This document shows, piece after piece, positions 1-9,475 of a stretch of DNA of 64,000 nt; the stretch's first letter is position 1; each line of letters opens with the position of its first letter. The DNA comes from Phenylobacterium sp. RIFCSPHIGHO2_01_FULL_69_31. GTDB lineage: Bacteria; Pseudomonadota; Alphaproteobacteria; Caulobacterales; Caulobacteraceae. The notes under the pieces were generated by a model. That model was not told where the DNA came from and made no database searches. It worked only from the letters and a program-made list of their open reading frames with translations. The DNA is taken from positions 7,611-71,610 of the forward strand of contig NZ_MHXN01000007.1 of assembly GCF_001824475.1 (NCBI RefSeq), read 5' to 3'. The translations under genes were made by a program, and so were the position numbers.

Positions 1-1
1 C

Positions 2-1357
2 GGCCACGCCATGCTGCACACCATGTACGGCCAGAGCCTGGCGCACTCGACCGAGTTCTTCATCGAGTACTTCGCCCTGGACCTGATCATGGACGAGGGC
101 GTCTGCCGGGGGGTCACCGCCTGGAAGCTGGACGACGGCACCCTGCACCGGTTCCAGGCCCAGCTGGTGATCCTGGCCACCGGCGGCTACGGCCGCGCCT
201 ACTTCTCGGCCACCTCGGCCCACACCTGCACCGGCGACGGCGGCGGGATGGTGCTGCGGGCCGGCCTGCCGCTGCAGGACATGGAGTTCGTCCAGTTCCA
301 CCCGACCGGCATCTACGGCTCGGGCTGCCTGATTACCGAGGGCGCCCGCGGTGAAGGCGGTTACCTGACCAACTCCGAGGGCGAGCGGTTCATGGAGCGG
401 TATGCGCCCACCGTGAAGGACCTGGCGCCCCGCGACATGGTCAGCCGCGCTATGACCATGGAAATCCGCGAGGGGCGGGGGGTGGGGCCCAAGAAGGACC
501 ACATCTTCCTGCACCTCGACCACCTGGATCCCAAGATCCTGGCCGAGCGGCTGCCGGGGATCTCGGAGAGCGCCAAGATCTTCGCCGGCGTGGACGTGAC
601 CAAGGAGCCGATCCCGGTCCTGCCGACGGTACATTACAACATGGGCGGCATCCCCACGAACTTCTATTCGGAGGTCGTGACCAAGGCCGGCCGCGATCCG
701 GACAAGACGGTGCCTGGCCTGATGGCCGTGGGCGAGGCCGCCTGCGTCAGCGTGCACGGCGCCAACCGCCTGGGCTCCAACAGCCTGATCGACCTCGTGG
801 TGTTCGGCCGCTCGGCGGCCCTGCGCGCGGCGGAGACGATCAAGGCCGGCGCGACCCAGCCCGAGCTGAAGCCCGCCATGACCGACCCGCACCTGGCCCG
901 CCTGGACCGGTTCCGCAACGCCAGCGGCTCGACGCCCACGGCGGCTCTGCGGCTGGAGATGCAGATGGCCATGCAGGAGGACGCGGCGGTCTACCGGACC
1001 TCCACGGCCCTCGCCTCGGGCGTGGCGCGCATGAACGCGGTCAGCGCCAAGCGGCCCGACCTGAAGGTCACCGACCGCTCGATGATCTGGAACAGCGACC
1101 TGATGGAGACGCTGGAGCTGGACAACCTGATCGGCCAGGCCGTGGTCACGGTGACCGGCGCCCACAACCGCACCGAAAGCCGCGGGGCCCACGCCCACGA
1201 GGACTTCCCGGACCGCGACGACAAGAAGTGGATGAAGCACACCCTGGCGTGGTTCGACGATCCCACCGGCAAGGTGAAGATCGATTTCCGCCCGGTGCAC
1301 GACTACACCATGACCAACGAAATCGCGCCCTTCCCGCCCAAGGCGCGGGTCTACTAG
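2..1357 (+). CDS. sdhA: Succinate dehydrogenase flavoprotein subunit (5' truncated)
   Basis: This is the C-terminal part (about 451 residues) of the FAD subunit of succinate dehydrogenase, complex II, which oxidises succinate to fumarate at the cytoplasmic face of the inner membrane. The frame is open from base 2 and has no start, so roughly 145 residues including the N-terminal FAD-binding fold lie upstream of the window. Family motifs are visible: HPTGIYGSG followed by TEGARGEGG (substrate-binding and catalytic arginine region), [13 protein letters not shown] near the flavin, and the typical ending [13 protein letters not shown]. The stop is 18 bases before sdhB, so the two are one operon, with sdhC and sdhD expected upstream. 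Confidence 0.97.
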   Translation, partial: GHAMLHTMYGQSLAHSTEFFIEYFALDLIMDEGVCRGVTAWKLDDGTLHRFQAQLVILATGGYGRAYFSATSAHTCTGDGGGMVLRAGLPLQDMEFVQFHPTGIYGSGCLITEGARGEGGYLTNSEGERFMERYAPTVKDLAPRDMVSRAMTMEIREGRGVGPKKDHIFLHLDHLDPKILAERLPGISESAKIFAGVDVTKEPIPVLPTVHYNMGGIPTNFYSEVVTKAGRDPDKTVPGLMAVGEAACVSVHGANRLGSNSLIDLVVFGRSAALRAAETIKAGATQPELKPAMTDPHLARLDRFRNASGSTPTAALRLEMQMAMQEDAAVYRTSTALASGVARMNAVSAKRPDLKVTDRSMIWNSDLMETLELDNLIGQAVVTVTGAHNRTESRGAHAHEDFPDRDDKKWMKHTLAWFDDPTGKVKIDFRPVHDYTMTNEIAPFPPKARVY

Positions 1358-1375
1358 GCGAAGGGGAACAGACAC

Positions 1376-2158
1376 ATGGTCCAGCTCACCCTTCCGAAGA
1401 ACTCCGTCCCCAAGGGCGGCCGGCACTTCCCGGCCCCGGCGGGCGCGACGAACGTCAAGACGTTCAAGATCTACCGCTACGATCCCGACAGCGGCCAGAA
1501 CCCCAGCTGGGACACCTACGACGTGGACCTCAGCCAGTGCGGGCCGATGGTCCTGGACGTGCTGATCCACATCAAGAACAACGTCGACCCGACCCTGACC
1601 TTCCGCCGCTCGTGCCGCGAAGGCATTTGCGGCTCGTGCGCCATGAACATCGCCGGCCGCAACACCCTGGCCTGCATCCACGGCCACGAGGAATGCCCGG
1701 GCGACAAGATCTCGATCAGCCCGCTGCCGCACATGCCGGTGGTCAAGGACCTGATCCCGGACCTGACGCTGTTCTACGCCCAGTACGCCTCGATCGAGCC
1801 CTGGCTGCACACCGAGACGCCCGAGCCGCAGAAGGAGTGGCGCCAGACGCCGGAGGACCGCGAGAAGCTGGACGGCCTCTACGAGTGCATCCTCTGCGCC
1901 TGCTGCTCCACCTCGTGCCCCAGCTACTGGTGGAACCAGGAGAAGTACCTGGGCCCGGCCGCCCTGCTGCACGCCTACCGCTGGATCATCGATTCCCGTG
2001 ACGAGGCCACGGGCGAGCGGCTGGACGAGCTGGAGGACCCCTTCAAGCTCTACCGCTGCCACACGATCATGAACTGCGCCCAGGTCTGCCCGAAGGGGCT
2101 CAACCCCGCCAAGGCCATCGCCGAGGTGAAGAAGATGCTGGTCGACCGGGTGGTCTAG
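1376..2158 (+). CDS. sdhB: Succinate dehydrogenase iron-sulfur subunit
   Basis: This 260-residue subunit carries electrons from the SdhA flavin to ubiquinone. Its length and motifs are normal for the family. The [2Fe-2S] ligands are in [10 protein letters not shown] (Cys80, 85, 88) plus Cys100. The [4Fe-4S] motif is [12 protein letters not shown] near residue 170, and the [3Fe-4S] motif is [14 protein letters not shown] near residue 227. The ATG is preceded by an AAGGGGA-type ribosome site and lies 18 bases after the sdhA stop. It is the last gene of the sdh operon; a long imperfect palindrome starting 8 bases after its stop may act as the terminator. Confidence 0.97.
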   Translation: MVQLTLPKNSVPKGGRHFPAPAGATNVKTFKIYRYDPDSGQNPSWDTYDVDLSQCGPMVLDVLIHIKNNVDPTLTFRRSCREGICGSCAMNIAGRNTLACIHGHEECPGDKISISPLPHMPVVKDLIPDLTLFYAQYASIEPWLHTETPEPQKEWRQTPEDREKLDGLYECILCACCSTSCPSYWWNQEKYLGPAALLHAYRWIIDSRDEATGERLDELEDPFKLYRCHTIMNCAQVCPKGLNPAKAIAEVKKMLVDRVV

Positions 2159-2165
2159 AGACCCT

Positions 2166-2306
2166 TTCCCTCCCTTGATGGGGAGGGACAGACCGCGCAG
2201 CGGTCAGGGTGAGGGAGCGGGGATCAAGCGCCCACGTCCCCACTCTGGCCCTCGCCGCCTCACCCTGGCGCCTGCGGCGCCTGTCCCTCCCCATCAAGGG
2301 AGGGAA
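2166..2306. repeat. Long imperfect palindrome between convergent sdhB and tetR
   Basis: Bases 2166-2191 and 2281-2306 are perfect 26-base inverted copies of each other (TTCCCTCCCTTGATGGGG... and its complement). The next bases inward (AGGGTGAGG / CCTCACCCT) pair as well with interruptions. The element separates two convergent genes and its right arm encodes the last residues of the TetR protein. Such palindromes are a common intergenic element type in Caulobacterales genomes; a terminator or REP-like role is inferred. Confidence 0.8.
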
Positions 2307-2877
2307 GCGCCGGCCGGAACAGCGTCTCCAGGCCCGCGATCACGTCCTCGATGAGGTCGTCGCCTTCGGGGGTGCTGGCGGCGAGGTCCGCGGCGCCATG
2401 GGCGGCGGTCCAGACGGCGAGGGTGATGTGGCGCAGCGGGGGGTCGACCCGGCCCTGGGCCGCGGCCACCTCGGTCACGATGCGGTGCAGGACGGCCAGG
2501 GCGGCGGCGCGCGCCTCCGCGACCTGGGGCGCCTCGGCGATCTCGGGGTCGAACATCAGTCCGAACAGCGCCGGCTCGCGGCGGGCGAAACGGAAATAGC
2601 CGGTCGCCCAGCCTCGCAGGCGCCGCCCCTCCCCCGCCTCGCGGTCGGCGCGCTCGAGATCGCGGCGCAGCTCCATGAAGCCGCTGGCGGCGAGTTCGGC
2701 CAGTAGCGCGGTCTTGCTGTCGTAGTGATGATAGAGAGAGGCGGCCGTGATGCCGGCCCGCGCCGCCAGGGCGCGCAGGTTCAGCTGCTTGAGGCCGCCC
2801 TGCTCCAGCATCTCCCGCGCCTCGCGCACGAGACGTCCGGGCAAGTCGCCCACATGGTACTTCCGGCCAAGTTCCAT
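2260..2877 (-). CDS. TetR/AcrR-family transcriptional regulator
   Basis: This 205-residue one-component repressor has an N-terminal TetR helix-turn-helix at about residues 30-55, containing NLRALAARAGITAASLYHHY. The ligand-binding half (LFGLMFDPEIAEAP..., then AVWTAAHGAADL) resembles the WHG-type TetR C-terminal domain. Its last ~16 residues (SLDGEGQAPQAPG and neighbours) are encoded inside the palindromic repeat at 2166-2306, so the original stop was probably displaced by the repeat. The target is unknown: the nearest divergent gene is the PEPxxWA-CTERM protein about 350 bases away, and no clear operator was seen. It is convergent to sdhB. Confidence 0.85.
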   Translation of the reverse strand: MELGRKYHVGDLPGRLVREAREMLEQGGLKQLNLRALAARAGITAASLYHHYDSKTALLAELAASGFMELRRDLERADREAGEGRRLRGWATGYFRFARREPALFGLMFDPEIAEAPQVAEARAAALAVLHRIVTEVAAAQGRVDPPLRHITLAVWTAAHGAADLAASTPEGDDLIEDVIAGLETLFRPALPSLDGEGQAPQAPG

Positions 2878-3228
2878 GAGCCGATCTTAGGTCACGACGG
2901 GCGGGTGACGCTAAGGATTCGAACCATGGATGTTGCGGACCGGGTTGCGCGGCGATCTTCCCGACTTGCTCGGGCCGCCAGCGCGCCCGCAAGGCAGACT
3001 TTCCGAACTTCACAGAGGGGTGGGAAGGCGAAGCTGGGCAGAGTCAATGACTTGGCCCGGAGGTGGCGCAACCGCGACTCCGCTGAGCGTTGCCCGACGC
3101 GCCGCTGGATCCGGGCCGCCCACGTCGTCGCGGTACCGCCGTCATCCTTGTCGTCCAAACGTAGGACGCGGCGCTTTTGCCCCCCCGATAAACGTCCGGC
3201 CCTCAACTGACGGTGAAGGGTTTTTCCA
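2878..3228. other. Non-coding interval, 351 bases
   Basis: This interval lies between the start of the TetR gene and the PEPxxWA-CTERM gene, so it must hold both divergent promoters. I see no convincing ORF, RNA gene or clear repressor palindrome. A short CGTCC...GGACG inverted repeat lies near 3150-3166. A GGATTCGAACC string at 2915-2925 resembles a tRNA T-loop, but no tRNA folds around it. Base composition is slightly less GC-rich near 3200. Confidence 0.5.
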
Positions 3229-3909
3229 GTGCAAATGTTCAAAGGTCTGCTCGCCGCGGCCACAGTCGCGGCGTGCGCGCTCCCGGGGGGAGCGGCTGAA
3301 GCGGCGCAAGTTCTCCGGTTCCAGGACAGCAACTGCAGCACCAGCGACTGCATCATCTCGCAAAGCTTCGGCGACAGCGTGGGCGTTGACGTCTCCTACC
3401 GCTCTCTCATCGCGTCCAGCGGCGTGACCCACAATGACTTCCTCAAGTACTGGGGTCCGGGCTACGGCAACCTGCCCGGCGTCGCGTGGGGCGGGGCCAA
3501 TCGCGTGGACACCGCTTCCGAGGTGAAGCTGACCGCGGCGGCGGGCTATAAGATCTCGCTGATCGATTTCGACTTCGCGACCTACGCCGGTCGCAGCGTG
3601 ACGACGCCTTTCACCGTACTGGATCTGTCCGGCAAGGTGCTCACCACCTTCACCGGAAACACAGCCTGGCCGAAGCACAGCCACGCCACGATCAACACCG
3701 ACTATCTCGAGGGTGTGATCCTGCGCTGGGGCCCGGACGGCTACGAAGTCGGTGTGAACAACCTGCAATTCGACGTGAAGCAAGTCGCGGGCGCCGTCCC
3801 GGAGCCTGGCGCCTGGGCCCTTATGATCACCGGGTTCGCCGGCGTGGGGGCCGTCCTGCGCCGCCGCCGGGCGACCGCTTTCTCGGCGACGCTACGAGCG
3901 GCGGGCTAG
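3229..3909 (+). CDS. PEPxxWA-CTERM sorting domain protein
   Basis: This secreted 226-residue protein carries an N-terminal signal peptide (about residues 1-24, ending AAEAAQ) and a C-terminal sorting signal. The signal has the PEPxxWA form VPEPGAWALMITGF, a hydrophobic segment and RRRR. Such signals are recognised by exosortases, which anchor or release proteins at the cell surface. The middle is a beta-rich domain of unknown function with two early cysteines. A GTG at 3229 has the better spacing from GAAGGG; ATG at 3235 is the alternative. No exosortase gene is in the window. It is one of three such proteins here. Confidence 0.85.
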   Translation: MQMFKGLLAAATVAACALPGGAAEAAQVLRFQDSNCSTSDCIISQSFGDSVGVDVSYRSLIASSGVTHNDFLKYWGPGYGNLPGVAWGGANRVDTASEVKLTAAAGYKISLIDFDFATYAGRSVTTPFTVLDLSGKVLTTFTGNTAWPKHSHATINTDYLEGVILRWGPDGYEVGVNNLQFDVKQVAGAVPEPGAWALMITGFAGVGAVLRRRRATAFSATLRAAG

Positions 3910-3985
3910 CCTCAAACGGCGTGGGCCCATATTGCGTCAGGCGGCCCGCCGATCCAGCGGGCCGCCGATCCTGCGGGCCTTCCCG

Positions 3986-5104
3986 ATGAACCTGTCTCTC
4001 TCGTCTGAAATCGAGCCAATCACGGACGCCATCTACGATGCCGGGTTGGGCGCGGCCACGTGGACCGACGTCTCGCGCCGGCTCGAACGATGCCTGCACA
4101 GCCGCGTGGCGATCTTCGCGCAGAGCGAAAAGCCGGTCGAAGCCCTCGCGATGTGCTCCGAGGCCGACGACAGGCGGGCGCGCGAGTATCTGGAACACTA
4201 CTGGACCGACGACATCGCCATGCGGCGTATCCGCACCAGCGGGTCGTATGAGATCATCCGCGACAGCGACCTTATGGCCGAGGGCGCAAGGCCGCGCTCC
4301 GCGTTCTACGACGAGTTCCTGGGTGAAGACGCCTTCTGGGGCGTCTACGCGCCGGTGCTTCGTCTGGAGCGGTCCACGATCGTGAGCGCGCGGCGCCCGC
4401 GCAGCTGCGGCGACTACACCCCTGAAGAGCTCGACCTGTTAGCCCGCCTGCAGCCCCATTTCCGGCGCGCCTTCCGGACCTTCTACCAGTTGCGAGGCGT
4501 GCGGCTCAGCGAAGAGGCCGCATTCCAGACCCTTGAGGACGGGGGCGTCGGGGTGCTGTTCGCCACGGCGGACGGCCGGCTGAACTTCGCCAGCCCCTTG
4601 GCTGAGCGGCAGTTGCGCGACGGCGCCCTCACGCTCGTGAGGGGCTTCCTGAGAGCGGCCACGCCCGACGACACCAGTAGACTACTGGCGGCACTCGCCG
4701 CGGCGACCCGTAGCGGGGGCGCGGCCAGAACTGACCTACAGCTCCCCACGGCGGCCGGGTCGCTGATGCAGGTGGCGATCAGCCCCGCCCGCAGCGGGTT
4801 TGGCCTGGTCGTTTCCGAACCCATGGCCATGCTGGTCTTCGGACGCGGATGCGATCACGCCGTCGATGAGCGCAGGGCGAGGGCCGCCTATGGCCTTTCA
4901 CCAGCGGAAGCGCGGCTGTTGTCCGCCCTCGTCGGCGGGGAGCGCCTCGCCGAGTTCGCCGACCGCAATGGCGTGACCATGACGACCGCCAAGACGCATC
5001 TCAGTCGTCTCTTCAACAAGGTCGGCGAGCGGCGGCAGGCAGACCTGATCCGGCGCGTGTTGTCCGACCCGCTGATGCGCGTCCGCAAGGACGCCGAAGA
5101 CTGA
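3986..5104 (+). CDS. LuxR-type helix-turn-helix transcriptional regulator
   Basis: The 372-residue protein ends in a LuxR/GerE-type DNA-binding domain: YGLSPAEARLLSALVGGE, then a recognition helix with TTAKTHLSRLFNKVGERRQADLIR. The long N-terminal part (about 300 residues) has no receiver or autoinducer domain I can name and may be a PAS/GAF-like sensor. ATG at 3986 is preferred to the in-frame TTG at 3932, because the latter adds an Arg-rich stretch unlike the rest. It is convergent to the CYP153-like gene, so control of that gene is possible but not shown. Confidence 0.8.
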   Translation: MNLSLSSEIEPITDAIYDAGLGAATWTDVSRRLERCLHSRVAIFAQSEKPVEALAMCSEADDRRAREYLEHYWTDDIAMRRIRTSGSYEIIRDSDLMAEGARPRSAFYDEFLGEDAFWGVYAPVLRLERSTIVSARRPRSCGDYTPEELDLLARLQPHFRRAFRTFYQLRGVRLSEEAAFQTLEDGGVGVLFATADGRLNFASPLAERQLRDGALTLVRGFLRAATPDDTSRLLAALAAATRSGGAARTDLQLPTAAGSLMQVAISPARSGFGLVVSEPMAMLVFGRGCDHAVDERRARAAYGLSPAEARLLSALVGGERLAEFADRNGVTMTTAKTHLSRLFNKVGERRQADLIRRVLSDPLMRVRKDAED

Positions 5105-5284
5105 CTCTGAGGTCTGCATTTCGGCTCGGCGCCAGAGTCGGAAACTGGCGCATCCATGCCGCTGGAGCTGATCAAGGCCCGGAACCCTGAATGGCGCGAT
5201 CGATCCGACCCCTGGTCGAGGGGCCGGAAGGACCGCTGTCGTGGCTGCAGCGCCCTTAGGCGGGCGTCGGCGGCGGTGCGGCTG

Positions 5285-5323
5285 TCCCGGGTCTGCGCGC
5301 TCTGGCGAGCGCTCCGCCCGGGA
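5285..5323. terminator. Bidirectional hairpin between convergent genes
   Basis: An outer stem TCCCGGG (5285-5291) / CCCGGGA (5317-5323) encloses an inner GCGCTC-TGGC-GAGCGC hairpin. It sits between the LuxR-type gene and the P450 gene, which converge. No T-run follows, so a terminator role is inferred. It resembles the hairpins at 32948-32981 and 34977-35008. Confidence 0.55.
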
Positions 5324-5353
5324 TGACGAGGTGGGGGGCGGTCCCGGTGGCCG

Positions 5354-6628
5354 CTAGTTCCGGGTCGGGATCACCACGGGCAGGGTCTCGTAGCCCTTTA
5401 CGAAGACGGAGTGGGTGCGGAGGGGTTCGCGGAGCAGGCGGACTTCGGGGAAGCGCTTGAGGATCTCTTCCCAGATGATGGTGAGCTGGAGTTCGGCCAG
5501 GCGGTTGCCGACGCAGCGGTGGATGCCGAAGCCGAAGGAGAGGTGGTTGCGGGGCCGCTCGCGGTCGATGTCGTAGCGATTGGGGTTGGCGATCTGGGTC
5601 TCGTCGCGGTTGCCCGAGACGTACCACATCACCACCCGGTCGCCGGCCTTGATGGTCTTGCCGCCCATCTCGAAGTCGCGGGTGGCGGTGCGGGCCATGT
5701 GGGCCAGCGGCGTCTGCCAGCGGATGGTCTCGGAGACCATGTTGGGGATCAGCGCCGGGTTGGCGCGCAGCCGGTCGTACTGGTCGGGGTTCTTGTTGAG
5801 GGCGTAGATCGAGCCCGAGATCGTGTTCCGGGTGGTGTCGTTGCCGCCGATGATCAGCAGGACGACGTTGGAGTGGTAGTCGGTGGCGCTGAGGTTCCGG
5901 GTCGCCTCGGCGTGGGCCATCATCGAGACGAGGTCGAACTTGGGCGGGGCGTTCACCCGCTCGGCCCACAGGGCGTCGAAGGCGTCGAAACAGGCGTCGG
6001 CCTGCTCGCGCTTGTGCTGCCAGCTCTTCGCCGGGCCGAAGCCGGGGGCGTTGGTGAACATGTCCGACCAGAAGGTCAGCTCGCGGCGCTTTTCCTGCGG
6101 ATAGTCGAAGAGCGTGGCCAGGGTCATGGCCGTCAGTTCCTTGGAGACGAGGTCGACCCAGTCGAACTCCTCGCCGATCGGCAGGCTGTCGAGGATCTTG
6201 CCCGCCTCGGCCCGGATGATCGGGCTCATGGCCTGGAGGTTGGCGGGCGCGACGGCCGGGCTGACCGTCTTGCGCTGTACGTCGTGGCCCGGCGGGTCCA
6301 TGGCGATGAAGCTGTTTCCGCGCGGCCGCTTGTCGGCCTCGGCCTTGGCCTCCAGCGTCTGGAGGACGATGCCGTCGGCGGAGGAGAACACCTCGTGGTT
6401 GGTGTCCACGGCCATGATGTCCTGGTAGCGGCTGACCGACCAGAAGCCGTCGTATTCGTCGCCGCGGGGCGTCCAGTGGACCGGGGATTCCTGCCGCAGC
6501 CGGTCGAAGATCGGCCACATGGCGTCATTGGCGAACAGGTCGGCCTGGGCCGGGTTCAGCGCTTCGATCGGCGTGGCCCACACCTCGGCGGCGGCGGCTT
6601 CACGGAACTGGGGCGATCCGTCGTCCAT
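5354..6628 (-). CDS. Cytochrome P450, CYP153-like alkane hydroxylase
   Basis: The 424-residue soluble P450 probably hydroxylates the terminal carbon of medium-chain alkanes or similar aliphatic chains. The heme loop is FGFGIHRCVG with Cys372 as thiolate ligand. The I-helix has GGNDTTRN and the K-helix ETIRW. Blocks such as FWSVSRYQDIMAVD, FIAMDPPGHDVQR, IRWQTPLAHMART and VVMWYVSGNRDE match the CYP153 family as I know it. ATG at 6628 is chosen over an upstream in-frame start because GGGAGGAAAG lies just before it. It is divergent from its likely redox partners, the ferredoxin reductase and ferredoxin at 6840-8500. Confidence 0.88.
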   Translation of the reverse strand: MDDGSPQFREAAAAEVWATPIEALNPAQADLFANDAMWPIFDRLRQESPVHWTPRGDEYDGFWSVSRYQDIMAVDTNHEVFSSADGIVLQTLEAKAEADKRPRGNSFIAMDPPGHDVQRKTVSPAVAPANLQAMSPIIRAEAGKILDSLPIGEEFDWVDLVSKELTAMTLATLFDYPQEKRRELTFWSDMFTNAPGFGPAKSWQHKREQADACFDAFDALWAERVNAPPKFDLVSMMAHAEATRNLSATDYHSNVVLLIIGGNDTTRNTISGSIYALNKNPDQYDRLRANPALIPNMVSETIRWQTPLAHMARTATRDFEMGGKTIKAGDRVVMWYVSGNRDETQIANPNRYDIDRERPRNHLSFGFGIHRCVGNRLAELQLTIIWEEILKRFPEVRLLREPLRTHSVFVKGYETLPVVIPTRN

Positions 6629-6805
6629 GGCTTTCCTCCCGGGTGCTGACGACCCTTGGAGCCCATGGCGCCGATCCAAACGCTGTTCGGCAAGCCCTAC
6701 CTGCCAGGCGAGGCCGGTCGGCGAGGTAAGGATTTGCCCTCCGTAGGGTCACACGGCAAAGAGGGGACCGCCGGGCGAACAACCGCGACCGGCCGCCATT
6801 GAAGT

Positions 6806-6819
6806 TGACGCCAGCGTCA
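6806..6819. promoter_or_regulatory. 14-base palindrome in the P450/reductase divergent region
   Basis: TGACGCCAGCGTCA has perfect 6-base arms around a 2-base centre. It lies 20 bases before the reductase ATG and about 180 bases from the P450 start. This is the size and form of an operator for a dimeric repressor, for example TetR type. Which regulator binds is not known. A weaker TGAC-N5-GTCA site occurs upstream of the second P450 gene at 53093-53105. Confidence 0.45.
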
Positions 6820-6839
6820 CTTTTGTGCATCGGAGACCT

Positions 6840-8087
6840 ATGAGCAACGCTTCGGCACACGTTGTGATCGTCGGCGCGGGCCACGCAGGTGGCACCGCCG
6901 CGGCGTTGCTGCGCCAGTACGGCCATGAGGGGCCGATCACCATGGTCGGCTCCGAGCCGATCGCGCCCTACCAGCGCCCTCCCCTCAGCAAGGCCTGGCT
7001 GAAGGGCGAGGCCGACGCGGACTCCCTGGCCCTGAAGCCGGTGGAGTTCTACGCCGAGAACAACATCGACTTTCGCCCCAACGTGACGGCCGTGAGCCTG
7101 AACCGTGGCGACAAGACCGTGGCGCTCTCGGACGGCTCGAGCCTCGGCTACGACATCCTGATCCTGGCGACGGGCGCCCGCGCCATCGCCCTGCCCATCG
7201 AGGGCGCCGACCTAAAGGGCATCCTTTTCCTGCGCACCGCCGCCGACGCCGAGGCGCTGAAGGCCCAGGTGGGACCGGGCAAGAAGCTGGCCGTCGTGGG
7301 CGGCGGCTACATCGGCCTGGAGGTCGCCGCGTCCGGCCGCGCGCTGGGCGCCGAGGTGGTGGTGCTGGAGCGCGAGGCGCGCATCCTGGCCCGGGTCGCC
7401 TGCCCCGAACTGTCGACCTTCTTCACCGGCTACCACCAGAAGCACGGCGTCGCGTTCGAACTGGGCTGCAGCGTCACCGCCTTCGAAGGCCGGGACGGCC
7501 ACGTCACGGGCGTGAAGCTGGCAGATGGGCGGGTCATTCCCTGCGACGCCGTGGTGGTGGGCGTGGGCGCCCAGCCCAACGACGAGCTGGCCAAGGACGC
7601 CGGCCTGGATTGCGCCCGCGGCGTGGTGGTGGACCTGGATGCGCGCAGCGTCAGCGACCCCAGCATCTTTGCCATCGGCGACGTCGCCCACCGGCCGATG
7701 CCGATCTACGACCGGATGTTCCGGATGGAGAGCGTGCCCAATGCGCTGGAGCAGGCCAAACAGGCCGCCAGCGCAATCACCGGCCGTCCGCGGCCGGCGG
7801 GGGAATGCCCGTGGCAGTGGTCGGACCAGTTCGACCTGAAGCTCCAGATCGCCGGCTATGCGTTCGACGTGGACCAGGTGTTGATCCGCGGCGACCCGGC
7901 GACGGGCAAGTTCGCCGTCTTCCACCTGAAGGGCGACCAGGTCCAATCGGTCGAGGCGATCAATTCGCCCCCGGAGTTCATGATGGGTAAAATGCTCATC
8001 CTCAACCGCAAACCGGTGAACAAGGCGAAGCTTGCGGACCCGTCCGTTTCCATGAAAGAGGTCGCCGCCGAGAGCGCGCCCTCATGA
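6840..8087 (+). CDS. FAD-dependent ferredoxin reductase for the P450 system
   Basis: The 415-residue NAD(P)H-dependent flavoprotein is of the putidaredoxin/rubredoxin reductase family and passes electrons to the [2Fe-2S] ferredoxin. The FAD dinucleotide fold is at the N-terminus (VVIVGAGHAGGTAAALL). APYQRPPLSKAWL is a family signature. The NAD fold is VVGGGYIGLEVAASGRALG around residue 150, and the second FAD motif is FAIGDVAH. The ATG at 6840 follows GGAG at 6832-6835; the upstream GTG at 6825 is less likely. It lies 92 bases before the ferredoxin gene, same strand, and is divergent from the CYP153-like gene, forming a complete class I P450 system. Confidence 0.93.
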   Translation: MSNASAHVVIVGAGHAGGTAAALLRQYGHEGPITMVGSEPIAPYQRPPLSKAWLKGEADADSLALKPVEFYAENNIDFRPNVTAVSLNRGDKTVALSDGSSLGYDILILATGARAIALPIEGADLKGILFLRTAADAEALKAQVGPGKKLAVVGGGYIGLEVAASGRALGAEVVVLEREARILARVACPELSTFFTGYHQKHGVAFELGCSVTAFEGRDGHVTGVKLADGRVIPCDAVVVGVGAQPNDELAKDAGLDCARGVVVDLDARSVSDPSIFAIGDVAHRPMPIYDRMFRMESVPNALEQAKQAASAITGRPRPAGECPWQWSDQFDLKLQIAGYAFDVDQVLIRGDPATGKFAVFHLKGDQVQSVEAINSPPEFMMGKMLILNRKPVNKAKLADPSVSMKEVAAESAPS

Positions 8088-8170
8088 CGCGGTCGGTTCA
8101 ACCAAGAGCATCGCGCTCAATCTTCAACAAGAAGCCCTTCCCGCACCGGGAACGGGCCGGCGATCAGTGA

Positions 8171-8500
<330 letters not shown>

Positions 8501-8520
8501 GCAGCGGCTCTCGGCGGCGA

Positions 8521-8907
8521 TCAGAGCCGGTCGATCGCCGCCCGCAACTTCTCGCCCACCTGTGCCGCCTTGTCCTTGAGGGCCGGGTTGTCGATCGCCT
8601 GCATGGAGGCGACGGGGTCGATGGCGGAGACCTCGGTCCGGCCCTCGCCCGTTTCCTGCACGACGACGTTGCAGGGCAGCATGGCGCCGACGTTGGCCTC
8701 CAGCTTCAAGGCCTCGTAGGCCAGGGCCGGGTTGCAGGCCCCGAGGATCAGGTAGCGCCGGAAGTCGACGCCGATCTTGGTCTTCAGCGTCTTCTGGACA
8801 TCGACTTCCGTGATCACGCCGAAGCCCTCCGTAGACAGGGCCTCGCGCGTCCTCGCCACCACCTCGTCGAAGGGGGCGTTCAAGGTCTTGGAGTGGACGT
8901 AGGTCAT
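8521..8907 (-). CDS. DUF302 domain protein
   Basis: The 128-residue protein matches the DUF302 family in the stretches TLNAPFDEVV, EGFGVITEVDVQ, LGACNPALAYEAL and MLPCNVVVQE. Members are small cytoplasmic proteins of unknown biochemical role, often next to redox or stress genes. The start at 8907 is set by a GGAGG ribosome site 6 bases upstream; the longer frame to 8958 runs into the upstream gene. It follows the frameshifted osmC-like gene by 28 bases, so the two were probably one stress-related operon. Confidence 0.85.
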   Translation of the reverse strand: MTYVHSKTLNAPFDEVVARTREALSTEGFGVITEVDVQKTLKTKIGVDFRRYLILGACNPALAYEALKLEANVGAMLPCNVVVQETGEGRTEVSAIDPVASMQAIDNPALKDKAAQVGEKLRAAIDRL

Positions 8908-8935
8908 GCGGGCCTCCGAGATTGTGCCGTCGTGT

Positions 8936-9351
8936 TCATGCGACCGTATCGGCGGCACGGCGGCGGATGACGCCGGCCAACACGGTCGCCGCGGCGACTG
9001 TGTTCGAGATCGTGCCGTACTTGCGGACGTTGCGGTGCAAGAGGTCCAGGCGCGTATCGTCCTCGTCGGTGTCGACGATCAGCTCATAGTCGACGCGCTG
9101 GATGAAGGGCGGCGCATCCTGGCGCACGGCCGACAGCCGCACCTCCACGCCGCGAAGATCGAACTTGAGCATCGGCGTCACCCGCTCGATGCCTTGATCA
9201 TGCAAGCCGCGATCGCGGCGAGGAAGAGTTCGGCCGGATTGAACGCATCGCGGCGGCCGGCGACGGCGGTGTCCAGGACGAGGCTGGCGTCCTTCGTGCG
9301 CGCGAGGCTCCCGTGCGCGTCCACGCGTTCCGCAGTGACCTGGTATTCCAT
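8936..9351 (-). pseudogene. OsmC-family protein gene, single-base frameshift
   Basis: Two reading frames together make a normal ~138-residue OsmC-like (organic peroxide resistance / OsmC superfamily) protein. The first, from ATG at 9351, reads MEYQVTAERVDAHG through NPAELFLAAIAACMIK and then stops at 9178-9180. The second resumes as GIERVTPMLKFDLRGVEVRL and runs through NVRKYGTISNTVAAA to the stop at 8936. The join is at about 9191-9193, where one C on the plus strand (one G in the sense AAGGC) is missing; adding it restores the whole frame. This is either a true pseudogene or a homopolymer sequencing error. Confidence 0.85.
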
Positions 9352-9475
9352 GATCGATTTTCCGGAGGCCGAAGCCGCCCGCCTCGTATGCGCTCAACGC
9401 CTGGATAGACGGCGGGGTCCGCCAGGACCTTGATGGGGGTCAACCGTCAGCGCCGATCCTTCCGCGTTCGCCGCG

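Noticed and set aside
2915..2925. GGATTCGAACC, which resembles a tRNA T-arm on the minus strand
   Set aside because: The flanking bases do not form a T-stem, acceptor stem or CCA end, and no D-arm or anticodon arm is found in either direction.
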